The notes beneath the pieces are model-generated. The model had not been told where the DNA came from and made no database searches. It saw only the letters and a program-made list of their open reading frames with translations. Made by a program: the position numbers and the translations under genes. Shown in pieces: positions 6,167 to 14,015 of a stretch of 14,368 nt of DNA. The stretch comes from Spirochaeta sp. (GTDB lineage Bacteria > Spirochaetota > Spirochaetia > UBA9216). How positions within the stretch are numbered: the first letter of the stretch is position 1; every line of letters starts with the position of its first letter. The stretch is taken from contig DMKD01000381.1 of assembly GCA_003454605.1 (NCBI GenBank), positions 1 to 14,368 on the forward strand. Reading direction: 5' to 3'.

Positions 6167-7534
6167 ATGAACAGAATTAAATCTGTAGCAAAAGAAAAAA
6201 CTAGCCTTAATAATTACGAAGTTGACAATATATATCAGTCATGGTGTCATCAACCGCCTCAATCACCGGCGCGTGTAGTGTCTGCAAAAGGCGTGCGTTT
6301 TACAACTGAAGACGGACGTGAACGTCTTGATTTCAGCTCATGCTTCGTAAGTCACAACATCGGGCACCAGGATCAGCGCGTTGTGGATGCAATATGCAAA
6401 CAGGCAAACAAGCTCACATCCTTTGCACCGAGTTTTTCTACTGAACCGCGGGCGATACTCGGAAAAATGCTTGAAGACATCACCCCCGGTAATCTCGGCA
6501 CATCGTTTATATCCCTAGGCGGAACCGAGGCAAATGAGGCTGCAATAAAGATTGCTCAGCAGTATACCGGTAAGAGAAAAATAGTCGGCCGCTACCGCAG
6601 CTATCACGGCGGAACAGGTGCATCAATGTCCGTATCACTCGGTGACCCACGAAGCTGGGCGGTCGTTACCGGAACCACCGACGTTGTTGCCGTTCCCCAA
6701 CCCTACTGCTACCGCTGCCCCTTCGGCCACAAGTATCCGGCCTGCAACATGCAGTGCATTAAATATACCGAAGAAGTAATCAAACTCGAAGGCGGGGACG
6801 AAGCTATCGCCGGCATGATCTGCGAACCTGTTACCGGCGCAAACGGTATTATTGTTCCGCCCCCCGAGTACTTCCCGATGCTGCGCGACATCTGCGATAA
6901 ATACGGCATCATGCTTATTGCCGATGAGGTAATGACGGGCTTCGGCCGCACCGGCAAATGGTTTGCCCTGGACCATTGGGACGTAGTTCCAGATATCCTC
7001 TCGCTTGCAAAGGGACTGACATCGGGATACTTCCCTCTCGGTGCAACAGTTACTACAAAAGAAGTCGGAAAATATTTCATGGATAACATGTTCAGTCACG
7101 GCGCTACCTATGCAGGGCACGCACTTGGATGTGCAACAGCTGCTGAAGTTATTAAAATCTATGAATCTGATAATTTAATAGAGAATTCTGCGACCCTCGG
7201 TAAATATCTTCTTGAAAAAGCGCTTGAGCTGAAGGAAAAACACCCGATAATCGGGGATGTCCGCGGTCTCGGCCTCTTCGTCGGTCTTGAACTGGTAAAG
7301 AATCAGAAAACGATGGAACCGCTGATTCCGATAGACGCCAAGATAAGGAAGGGGCTGAATCCTAAACTTGAACTTGGAAAGCGCCTCGGTGAGCTTGGTA
7401 TGATGGCGATGGCGGCTAATCCAAGCAACGTTATCGCGATGGCCCCCCCGCTGATAGCAACAAAAGCAGACATCGACGAGGGCGTATCAATAATGGATGA
7501 AGCTCTTGAGGTGCTGAGAAAATATACAGAATAG
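6167..7534 (+). CDS. Class III PLP-dependent aminotransferase, candidate taurine (omega-amino acid) aminotransferase
   Basis: Fold-type I, class III aminotransferase of 455 residues, full length for the family. Visible PLP-site elements: GGTEAN (118-123), YHGGTGASMS (146-155), IADEVMTGFGRTGKWFA (251-267) with PLP-ring aspartate D253, and the Schiff-base lysine K282 in SLAKGLTSGYFPLGA. A four-cysteine patch (C181, C184, C193, C197) in the PYCYRCPFGHKYPAC region is also seen in relatives. The family moves terminal amino groups (GABA, beta-alanine, taurine, ornithine) to 2-oxoglutarate or pyruvate. Divergent placement from an acylating dehydrogenase of sulfoacetaldehyde type suggests taurine as donor, giving sulfoacetaldehyde. 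GABA and beta-alanine are alternatives. ATG start with AGGAGG at 8-nt spacing. Its promoter appears to be under the GntR regulator, and a terminator follows the gene. Confidence 0.88.
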   Translation: MNRIKSVAKEKTSLNNYEVDNIYQSWCHQPPQSPARVVSAKGVRFTTEDGRERLDFSSCFVSHNIGHQDQRVVDAICKQANKLTSFAPSFSTEPRAILGKMLEDITPGNLGTSFISLGGTEANEAAIKIAQQYTGKRKIVGRYRSYHGGTGASMSVSLGDPRSWAVVTGTTDVVAVPQPYCYRCPFGHKYPACNMQCIKYTEEVIKLEGGDEAIAGMICEPVTGANGIIVPPPEYFPMLRDICDKYGIMLIADEVMTGFGRTGKWFALDHWDVVPDILSLAKGLTSGYFPLGATVTTKEVGKYFMDNMFSHGATYAGHALGCATAAEVIKIYESDNLIENSATLGKYLLEKALELKEKHPIIGDVRGLGLFVGLELVKNQKTMEPLIPIDAKIRKGLNPKLELGKRLGELGMMAMAANPSNVIAMAPPLIATKADIDEGVSIMDEALEVLRKYTE

Positions 7535-7544
7535 GATAGGGAAA

Positions 7545-7577
7545 GGGTACGGTAGAAGGAAACCGTACCCCTTTTTT
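7545..7577 (+). terminator. Terminator between aminotransferase and membrane-pair genes
   Basis: GGGTACGGT (7545-7553) pairs perfectly with ACCGTACCC (7562-7570), loop AGAAGGAA, followed by CTTTTTT. It begins 11 bases after the aminotransferase stop and ends 26 bases before the next start codon. No convincing separate promoter was found in that gap, so it may act as a partial terminator lowering expression of the downstream genes. Confidence 0.88.
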
Positions 7578-7603
7578 ATATAAATAATTTTTTGGAGGAT
7601 TTT

Positions 7604-8326
7604 ATGAACACAGAAACAGCTGCAGTAGCTAATTCAGGATTGATGCTTCTACTGTGCACAATACCGATTGTGATTGTTACGATTCAGGCAATCATATTTC
7701 TTGTCAGGGCTTACCGTGAAGCCGGAAATATGGGAATTTCAGTGGAAACAAGAAAAAAAGTAATACTAAACAGCGCCGTTTTTTCAATTGTTCCGTCGCT
7801 TCCGATCATCATTATCATGGCTGTTCTGATGCCTGCGCTCGGCAAGTATCTGCCGTGGTTAAGATTGTCGGTAATCGGGTCAGCTTTTTATGAGAATATG
7901 GCCGCTGATATGGCGGTAAAAGCCTTTGGCCTTTCAGGTATCGCCGACACCGGGCTTACCCCGTCGATTTTCGTCAGTGTCACATGGGTAATGACCCTCG
8001 GAGTATTAATGTATCCTCTCGCGAATATCTTTTTTCTTAAACGATACGACCGCGGTATTAAACAGATGCAGAGCAAGGGCGGATTTATGGTGAAAGCCAT
8101 ACCGGCAATGTTTCTGGGTCTGATGGCTGCTTATGTAGGCCCTTATATAGCAAATTATAAAAACTACATGACTATTGTTGCAGTAGCTGCAAGCGGTATT
8201 TTAGTGTTTTCACTCAGCGCAATCGCCAAAAAAAGTGGTCAGAGCTGGCTTAATGAGTTTTCCTTTCCGCTTTCTCTTGTAGGCGGCATGGCTGCAGCGA
8301 TCATACTCACCCCGATACTTACCTAA
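7604..8326 (+). CDS. Integral membrane protein, DUF5058-like, candidate permease subunit
   Basis: Polytopic membrane protein of 240 residues with about six hydrophobic helices: near 12-34, 52-75, 116-145, 160-183, 187-205 and 220-239. A charged cytoplasmic loop (FFLKRYDRGIKQMQSKGG) falls about two thirds through the chain. It looks like the DUF5058 group of uncharacterised membrane proteins; this is recognition from memory. The ATG is chosen because GGAGG (7594-7598) lies 5 nt upstream; a TTG further 5' overlaps that RBS and is rejected. The next gene, also membrane-embedded, starts 12 bases downstream with its RBS overlapping this stop codon, so the two probably form one complex. Placement ahead of an M20 hydrolase and amidohydrolases suggests uptake of the compound they cleave (inference). 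Confidence 0.8.
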   Translation: MNTETAAVANSGLMLLLCTIPIVIVTIQAIIFLVRAYREAGNMGISVETRKKVILNSAVFSIVPSLPIIIIMAVLMPALGKYLPWLRLSVIGSAFYENMAADMAVKAFGLSGIADTGLTPSIFVSVTWVMTLGVLMYPLANIFFLKRYDRGIKQMQSKGGFMVKAIPAMFLGLMAAYVGPYIANYKNYMTIVAVAASGILVFSLSAIAKKSGQSWLNEFSFPLSLVGGMAAAIILTPILT

Positions 8327-8338
8327 GGAGGTCCAAAA

Positions 8339-9046
8339 ATGAGTACCAAAGAAAAAAAGACAAAGGTTGAACTATCAGCCTACCAGAAACAGATACATAC
8401 ATTCGGACGGGTTACAAATATAATTGCTGTCGCAGCTCTTATAGCGGTTCCGCTTATGCTTTCCTTAATCTCGGGAATCCCTATTGATTTAGGTTTAACA
8501 GTCAAAGGATTTATAGGAATAGGTTCTTTGATGGGAGTCATGGTAATCGTTGAGTTCATGAGCTACGCTCCGATACTCGGTGCCGGAGCTACATATCTGA
8601 CATTCATAACCGGCAATACAATGAATATGAAGCTCCCCGCCGCAAAAAGCTCAGTCAGACTTGCGGGAGTTGAAGAAACTTCACCTGAAGCTGAAATTAT
8701 CTCTACGATGGCTGTTGCCGTATCATCACTTGTTACGATAATAATCCTGCTTGTCGGACTCTTCGGTTTAAATTTCCTCCTGCCTGTTCTCCAGAATCCT
8801 GTACTAAAACCCGGGTTCGACAATCTCATGCCGGCTCTGATGGGAGCGATGGGACTTCCCGTACTCGTCAAGAGTCTTAAGGAAGCTTCGGTTCCTGTAA
8901 TAATCGCTATTATCCTGACTCTTATAATGGGCTATGCAGCTTTCAGCCGGATAGTCTCTATGGCATTACCTGCTTTTATGGCGATTGCTGTCGCGTGGTC
9001 GTACGTAATTTATCGACGAGATTTAAAGAAGAAAGAACAGAGCTGA
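8339..9046 (+). CDS. Integral membrane protein, partner of the DUF5058-like protein
   Basis: Unrecognised membrane protein of 235 residues. It has a basic N terminus (KEKKTKVE), about five to six hydrophobic helices (near 26-48, 53-75, 123-150, 165-180, 184-205, 208-225) and a basic C terminus (YRRDLKKKEQS), which suggests cytoplasmic ends. The most distinctive segment is GAGATYLTFITGNTMNMKLPAA, split here as GAGATYLTFITG (80-91) and NTMNMKLPAA (92-101), in a partly polar stretch before a soluble loop. It could be a re-entrant or substrate-facing region. Translation starts at ATG with a near-perfect AAGGAGGT overlapping the previous stop codon. No family function can be named. The two-gene unit next to hydrolases argues for a two-component transporter, but an assembly or sensing role is not excluded. 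Confidence 0.75.
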   Translation: MSTKEKKTKVELSAYQKQIHTFGRVTNIIAVAALIAVPLMLSLISGIPIDLGLTVKGFIGIGSLMGVMVIVEFMSYAPILGAGATYLTFITGNTMNMKLPAAKSSVRLAGVEETSPEAEIISTMAVAVSSLVTIIILLVGLFGLNFLLPVLQNPVLKPGFDNLMPALMGAMGLPVLVKSLKEASVPVIIAIILTLIMGYAAFSRIVSMALPAFMAIAVAWSYVIYRRDLKKKEQS

Positions 9047-9058
9047 CAGGACTCCACT

Positions 9059-10510
9059 GTGGAAGAAAAAAGGATAAAACCGGCCAGGCCACTTTCTGAT
9101 GAGGAAAAGCAGCTGCTGGATTCGGCTGATAGCTTTGGAGACGAGCTGACCGAACTGCTGGCATCGCTCGTTCGTATCGATTCCCGGAATCCGGCCGAAG
9201 ATGAATTTTGCGAGCGTTCGGAAGTTTTTAAGTTTGCTGATGGATGGATGAAAGATGCCGGAATGGATTCAAAACTATACAAGGCTCCGTTTGACGATGA
9301 AGGAAGGTACTACTACAACCTTGTTTCAGAGCTTAAGGGTAATAAAGCGGGCAAAATCCTGCAGTTTTGCGGCCACCTTGATATTGTCCCGTTTAATGAA
9401 AAAAAATGGGATGAAGATACCCCGCCTTTAGGCGGGACGATCAAAAACGGAAGGCTATACGGCCGTGGGGCGGCCGACATGAAAGCTGGCATTGCCTGTC
9501 AGATGATAGCAATGAAGGCGTTAAAAAACAGCGGGGTCGATTTTAACGGGAAACTTCAGATGTGGTTCACTCCTGATGAGGAGACCCACGGCAAATTCGG
9601 CTCAGCCTTTTTGCCGAAACAGTTTCCCGGGACCGTACATGCAGATGCTACGATAATTTCAGAGCCCACATTGCTGGCGCCTATGCACAGTCCTACTATA
9701 GGCATCGATGAAAAAGGCCCTTGCTGGGTTAAACTGACTTTTTTCGGTGTAGCAGGCCACGGCAGCATGCCGAAAAAAAACAGTAATGCGTTGAATAAAG
9801 CGGTTCGGTTCATGGCTGAGGCAGAAAGAAAATTAAGGATACCGAAAAGAAAGGTACCGATGTCTCTGTTCAGTTTTTTCAGATCGCTGATGACGAGATT
9901 CTCCATTTCCCAATTAAGGAAAATGGAGTTCTCTACAGGAAAGAAGGATCCGCTGGATAGGGACAAAATCAGTTTGTCATCTCTTTTTAAAACAACATAT
10001 AGTTTCAACAAAATCAAGGCAGGTACAAAAACCAATGTTATTCCGGACACCTGCGAACTGGAAATAGACTTCAGAAAGATGCCGGGGCTCTCAACTCAGG
10101 AATTGTTCAATGCGGTAGCAAAATACTGCGGCAGGCTCGGTTACAGAATTAAACTGCCGGAAGGCTGGAGGAATATTCAAACTCATAGAGCGCTAAAAGA
10201 TACGCCTGTTGATGTTGAACTGTCAATCATAGCCGAAAGCGAGGGTTCGTTCCACGGGATGGACAGCGAGTTCGGAAGATGCCTTAAGGGGGCTTTCGAA
10301 GCATTGTACGAGTCGTCAGTCGTGGAGATGTTCAGTCCTGGGTTTACCGACGGCGGAAATATGCGCGATGCCGGAATGAAGGATGTATTCATACTCGGCC
10401 CAGGGGGAGGACATATTCATGAAGCAAATGAATATGCAGAAATTGAGCCTATGCTGAATGTGATGAAACTCTACTTGTTAACGGCCTTCCGTTATCTCAA
10501 TTCAAATTAA
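9059..10510 (+). CDS. M20 family metallopeptidase / N-acyl amino acid deacylase
   Basis: Cytoplasmic di-metal amidohydrolase of the M20/ArgE/DapE family, 483 residues, no signal peptide. All expected catalytic and metal residues are visible: H106 and D108 in FCGHLDIVP, D140 in GRGAADMKAG, E174/E175 in TPDEETHG, E202 in ISEPT, H234 in VAGHGS of the dimerisation domain, and H454 in GPGGGHIHEANEY. Between about 262 and 315 the dimerisation domain carries a basic, aromatic-rich insertion (SLFSFFRSLMTRFSISQLRK) that lengthens the protein beyond ArgE-type enzymes. The start is GTG, 12 bases after the preceding stop, with AGGA at 7-nt spacing. The family cleaves N-acyl amino acids, dipeptides and related amides. 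Here it may free the amine used by the aminotransferase, for example from an N-acyl or peptide conjugate (inference). The substrate cannot be read from the sequence. Confidence 0.88.
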   Translation: MEEKRIKPARPLSDEEKQLLDSADSFGDELTELLASLVRIDSRNPAEDEFCERSEVFKFADGWMKDAGMDSKLYKAPFDDEGRYYYNLVSELKGNKAGKILQFCGHLDIVPFNEKKWDEDTPPLGGTIKNGRLYGRGAADMKAGIACQMIAMKALKNSGVDFNGKLQMWFTPDEETHGKFGSAFLPKQFPGTVHADATIISEPTLLAPMHSPTIGIDEKGPCWVKLTFFGVAGHGSMPKKNSNALNKAVRFMAEAERKLRIPKRKVPMSLFSFFRSLMTRFSISQLRKMEFSTGKKDPLDRDKISLSSLFKTTYSFNKIKAGTKTNVIPDTCELEIDFRKMPGLSTQELFNAVAKYCGRLGYRIKLPEGWRNIQTHRALKDTPVDVELSIIAESEGSFHGMDSEFGRCLKGAFEALYESSVVEMFSPGFTDGGNMRDAGMKDVFILGPGGGHIHEANEYAEIEPMLNVMKLYLLTAFRYLNSN

Positions 10511-10520
10511 GGAGAAAATC

Positions 10521-12155
10521 ATGAAAGAAACAATCTATATAAATGGAGATGTAGTAACTGTCGACGACAATAACCCTGAAGCGGAAGCGATTGTTGTAAG
10601 AAATGGTAAAATAATCTACGTAGGAGACAACTCCGGAGCAATGGCTTTTAAGAATGACAAAACCGAAGTTGTAGATCTCGGCGGCAAGACATTACTTCCA
10701 GGCTTTGTAGACGGCCATAGTCATTATTTTATGGCCGCCAACACCGTAAATTTTGCATCAGTAGCAGCACCTCCTGTCGGTACCGTTGAAACAATTGACG
10801 ACATTATTTCCGTATTAAAAGTGGATATTGAAGCTGGAGATTATAAAACCGGCGATATAGTCGTCGGATGGGGATACGATGAGTCACTTTTAAAGGAAGG
10901 CCGCGTACCCACTAATAAGGAACTTGATAAAGTCTCGACAGAGCATCCAATTTATATTGCGCATGCGTCAGGTCATAAAGGGGTAGCCAACAGCGCCTTC
11001 CTTAAAAAATTCGACATCAATGAAGATTCGGTAGACCCCGAAGGCGGTCATATCGGACGTTACCCCGGCACAAAAACTCCCAACGGGACCCTGGAAGAGC
11101 AGGCTATGATGCCGATAATGATGAAGCTTTTCAGCAGTCCCGATCAGTCCAGGCTTGTTAATAATCTGAAAGCCGTGGACAAATTATATGCCGGTAGCGG
11201 CATCACAACAGCTCAGGACGGGGGATGGATGCCTCCGAGTCTTCAATTGGCCCGGATGGCCGATGAGCAGGGGCTTTTAAAGATAGATGTGGTCGGATAC
11301 CCCTTTGTGGAAAGCAAGGATACTTTCGGGCTCATCGATGAAAATGAAATCGGTTCCTATAAAGGCCACATAAAGATGGGCGGAGCGAAGCTCATCCTTG
11401 ACGGCTCTCCCCAGGCAAAAACAGCCTGGCTGTCGAAACCGTACCATGTTGCTCCTCCGGGAGAGGATGAAACCTACAGAGGTTATCCCTTTCATGAAAA
11501 TGATCAGGATGTCGTCGAAGTTGTCGAAGAATGTCTGAAACGGAACATCCAGCTTCTTACTCACACCAACGGCGACCAAGCGTCAGAACAGTTAATTGCC
11601 TGCTATGAAAAGGCGCAGAAGAATACCGGCATCACCGACGACTTCAGACCTGTTATGATTCACGCCCAGACCGTCCGTGATGATCAGCTGGACCGCATGG
11701 CACAGCTGAAAATGATTCCTTCGTTCTTTCAGTGCCACACCTTTTTCTGGGGTGACTGGCATCTGGATTCCGTTCTGGGTCCCGAGCGCGGCGCACGGAT
11801 CAGTCCAGTATGCTCTGCGATTGAACGCGGCATAACCTATACCCTTCATCAGGACACCCCGGTTATTCCGCCGAATATGATCTTCACCCTCTGGACAGCG
11901 GTCAACCGCAAAACCAGATCCGGAAGGACCATAGGAGAGGAACAGAAGATTACCGTGATGGAGGCGATAAAAGGAATCACTATCAATGGTGCATACCAGT
12001 ATTTCGAAGAAGATACAAAGGGAACCATCACCGTCGGCAAACGCGCCGATATGGTTGTACTGGACAAAAACCCCGTCAAGGTTGCTCCGGATGATATAAA
12101 GGACATCAAGGTTCTTGAAACTATCAAAGATGGAGAAATCATTTTTAAAGCGTAA
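10521..12155 (+). CDS. YtcJ-like amidohydrolase (Amidohydro_3), first of a tandem pair
   Basis: Metal-dependent hydrolase of the urease-like amidohydrolase superfamily, 544 residues, cytoplasmic. The N-terminal beta domain starts IYINGDVVTVDD, followed by the metal-binding GHSH (H66, H68), GGAKLILDGS with K290, LTHTNGD with H348, MIHAQ with H381, and LHQDTP with D445. The C-terminal return to the beta domain ends in GKRADMVVLDKNPV. The complete metal set indicates an active enzyme. Relatives of this subgroup hydrolyse N-substituted formamides and other amide or imide bonds, but most are uncharacterised. Good RBS (AAGGAG) 10 bases after the M20 stop, so it is cotranscribed with it. The neighbouring gene downstream is a close paralogue. 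A role in opening a cyclic or N-acylated amine precursor is inferred from context only. Confidence 0.87.
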   Translation: MKETIYINGDVVTVDDNNPEAEAIVVRNGKIIYVGDNSGAMAFKNDKTEVVDLGGKTLLPGFVDGHSHYFMAANTVNFASVAAPPVGTVETIDDIISVLKVDIEAGDYKTGDIVVGWGYDESLLKEGRVPTNKELDKVSTEHPIYIAHASGHKGVANSAFLKKFDINEDSVDPEGGHIGRYPGTKTPNGTLEEQAMMPIMMKLFSSPDQSRLVNNLKAVDKLYAGSGITTAQDGGWMPPSLQLARMADEQGLLKIDVVGYPFVESKDTFGLIDENEIGSYKGHIKMGGAKLILDGSPQAKTAWLSKPYHVAPPGEDETYRGYPFHENDQDVVEVVEECLKRNIQLLTHTNGDQASEQLIACYEKAQKNTGITDDFRPVMIHAQTVRDDQLDRMAQLKMIPSFFQCHTFFWGDWHLDSVLGPERGARISPVCSAIERGITYTLHQDTPVIPPNMIFTLWTAVNRKTRSGRTIGEEQKITVMEAIKGITINGAYQYFEEDTKGTITVGKRADMVVLDKNPVKVAPDDIKDIKVLETIKDGEIIFKA

Positions 12156-12161
12156 TAAATC

Positions 12162-12183
12162 CTCCGTGTTACGGAGATTTTTT
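12162..12183 (+). terminator. First of two tandem terminators after amidohydrolase 1
   Basis: CTCCGT (12162-12167) pairs with ACGGAG (12171-12176), loop GTT, followed by ATTTTTT. Starts six bases after the stop codon. Confidence 0.75.
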
Positions 12184-12191
12184 GCTTTGTT

Positions 12192-12215
12192 GCCCCCTCC
12201 TTCAGGGGGCGTTTT
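12192..12215 (+). terminator. Second tandem terminator after amidohydrolase 1
   Basis: GCCCCCT (12192-12198) pairs with AGGGGGC (12204-12210), loop CCTTC, followed by GTTTTAATTT. With the hairpin just upstream it should strongly stop read-through into the second amidohydrolase. Confidence 0.85.
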
Positions 12216-12219
12216 AATT

Positions 12220-12249
12220 TATAATAGAATCAGGATAGCCGATATCCTG
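12220..12249 (+). promoter_or_regulatory. Candidate promoter -10 and inverted repeat ahead of amidohydrolase 2
   Basis: A perfect TATAAT (12220-12225) follows the tandem terminators, although no good -35 is seen at normal spacing. Five bases later comes a perfect 7-bp inverted repeat, CAGGATA (12231-12237) and TATCCTG (12243-12249), spacer GCCGA, ending one base-step before the AAAGGA RBS (12250-12255). It sits where the transcription start would be, so it could be an operator or a 5' UTR hairpin acting on ribosome access. Confidence 0.4.
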
Positions 12250-12262
12250 AAAGGAACAGCTT

Positions 12263-13900
12263 ATGAAAGACACAATTTACATTAATGGCGAGATTGTTAC
12301 AGTGGATGACAATCTGCCGGAGTCAGAAGCAGTTGTCGTACAAAAAGGTAAAATCATCTATGTCGGAGACAATGACGGCGCCATGAAGTACAGGAAGGGC
12401 AGAATTAATGTCGTTGACCTTAAAGGCAAGACGCTGCTTCCCGGGTTTATTGATCCGCACAGCCATTTTCTTATGGCAGCACTTACTTCCGATTTTCTCG
12501 TACTGTCGTCTCCGCCAATCAACACAATTGAAACTATCGACGATATAGTAGAACGGATGAAAGCACGGATAACTGAACGTAATAAAAAATCCGGAGCTTC
12601 AATAATCGGCTGGGGTTTTGACCAGTCGCTGCTCAAAGATGGAAGAATGCCGACAAACAAAGATCTAGATCGTGTATCAACCGAGCATGTCGTAGTAGCA
12701 ATTCATCAATCGGGGCATATCGGAGTGGCGAATTCATATGCGCTTGAGAAATTCGGGATTACAGCCAAAACCGAAGATCCGGAAGGCGGCCATATCGGAC
12801 GCTATGAAGGCGGCCGTGAACCCAACGGCCTACTCGAGGAAACAGCCATGATGGAACATCTCATGTCAATCTTCCCCAAGCCTTCTATTGGAAACATTAT
12901 AAAATCTTTCAAAAAGGGTACTGAGTATTACGCTCAATACGGCATCACAACCGCCCAGGACGGCGGTACTACCGATCAGACATTGATGCTTGTAAAAATA
13001 GCGCGACTGCTTAACCTCTTTAAGCAGGATGTTGTCGGATATTATATGATCCAGAAACCGAAACAACTTGATAAGCTTGATTGGGTTAAAACTCAGAATA
13101 AGTATAAAAAAGGTTTTCGTCTCGGTGGTGCCAAGTTTCTGCTTGACGGTTCACCGCAGGCCAAGACAGCCTGGTTGTCGCAACCATATCTTATTCCGCC
13201 GGAGGGCAAGGATAAGGATTATTGCGGTTACCCTATGCAGGAAGACAATGAGTTTGTGGCAAAGGTTTATGAAGAAGTGTTGAAACGCGATATGCAGATT
13301 CTCACTCACACAAACGGTGATCAGGCATCGGAACAATTGATAACGAACTTTGAAAAAGCAAAAGAAAAAACAGGCTGCACATCCGATACACGACCGGTTA
13401 TGATCCATGCGCAGACTGTTCGCGAAGATCAGCTTGATCGAATGGCTCCGCTGAATATGATACCATCCTTCTTCCACGATCACACCTTCTTCTGGGGCGA
13501 TTGGCATATCAATTCTGTTCTGGGCAAAGAAAGAGCCTTCAGAATAAGCCCTGTGCAGTCGGCAATAAAACGCGATATTACTTACACCCTACATCAGGAC
13601 ACTCCCGTTGTTCCGCCGAATATGCCGCTCACACTATGGGCTGCAGTGAACAGAAAGACCCGCAGCGGTAAAATAATCGGGCCTGAACAGCGTTCGACAA
13701 TCCTTGAAGCCTTGAGGGGAATTACAATAAACGGAGCCTATCAATATCATGAAGAGGACTCAAAGGGCAGCATTACTTTCGGGAAACGTGCCGATCTGGT
13801 GATAATGGATAAGAATCCGATGAAGGTCGATGCTGACGATCTCAAGGATCTGAAGGTTCTTGAGACTATCAAGGACGGTAAAACTATATATAAGGCTTAA
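12263..13900 (+). CDS. YtcJ-like amidohydrolase (Amidohydro_3), second of a tandem pair
   Basis: Paralogue of the gene before it, 545 residues and collinear with it over the full length; well over half of the residues match by eye. The metal set is intact: H66 and H68 in DPHSHF, K291 in GGAKFLLDGS, H349 in THTNGD, H382 in MIHAQ and D446 in LHQDTP. Differences cluster around residues 70-115 and 195-285, regions likely to shape the substrate pocket: GTTDQTLMLVKIARLL here against GWMPPSLQLARMADEQ in the first copy, and SFFHDHTFF against SFFQCHTFF. This fits duplication followed by divergence in specificity. Start ATG with AAAGGA at 7-nt spacing. Tandem terminators separate it from its paralogue, so it may be transcribed on its own. 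Function beyond amide or related bond hydrolysis is unknown. Confidence 0.87.
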   Translation: MKDTIYINGEIVTVDDNLPESEAVVVQKGKIIYVGDNDGAMKYRKGRINVVDLKGKTLLPGFIDPHSHFLMAALTSDFLVLSSPPINTIETIDDIVERMKARITERNKKSGASIIGWGFDQSLLKDGRMPTNKDLDRVSTEHVVVAIHQSGHIGVANSYALEKFGITAKTEDPEGGHIGRYEGGREPNGLLEETAMMEHLMSIFPKPSIGNIIKSFKKGTEYYAQYGITTAQDGGTTDQTLMLVKIARLLNLFKQDVVGYYMIQKPKQLDKLDWVKTQNKYKKGFRLGGAKFLLDGSPQAKTAWLSQPYLIPPEGKDKDYCGYPMQEDNEFVAKVYEEVLKRDMQILTHTNGDQASEQLITNFEKAKEKTGCTSDTRPVMIHAQTVREDQLDRMAPLNMIPSFFHDHTFFWGDWHINSVLGKERAFRISPVQSAIKRDITYTLHQDTPVVPPNMPLTLWAAVNRKTRSGKIIGPEQRSTILEALRGITINGAYQYHEEDSKGSITFGKRADLVIMDKNPMKVDADDLKDLKVLETIKDGKTIYKA

Positions 13901-13908
13901 TTCAATAA

Positions 13909-13936
13909 AAATCCGTCGTCAAAACCGGCGGGTTTT
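13909..13936 (+). terminator. Terminator after amidohydrolase 2
   Basis: AAATCCGTCG (13909-13918) pairs with CGGCGGGTTT (13926-13935), including two G-U pairs, loop TCAAAAC, ending in a short TTTT. It closes the plus-strand gene set. Bases 13937-14015 beyond it hold nothing recognised. Confidence 0.75.
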
Positions 13937-14015
13937 ACATCTCCACCCCGTGGTGTAGTTTATTTCCATCGGCCTCTATTATGACGCAATATTACTACAT
14001 TCTGATAATATTACT

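Noticed and set aside
6162..6170. Two-codon reading frame ATG AAA TGA overlapping the aminotransferase start (ATGA)
   Set aside because: Its ATG is only 3 nt from the AGGAGG, whereas the aminotransferase ATG is at the ideal 8 nt. It is most likely fortuitous.
7592..7603. Upstream TTG start for the DUF5058-like gene
   Set aside because: It overlaps its own RBS (GGAGG 7594-7598); the ATG at 7604 is correctly placed.
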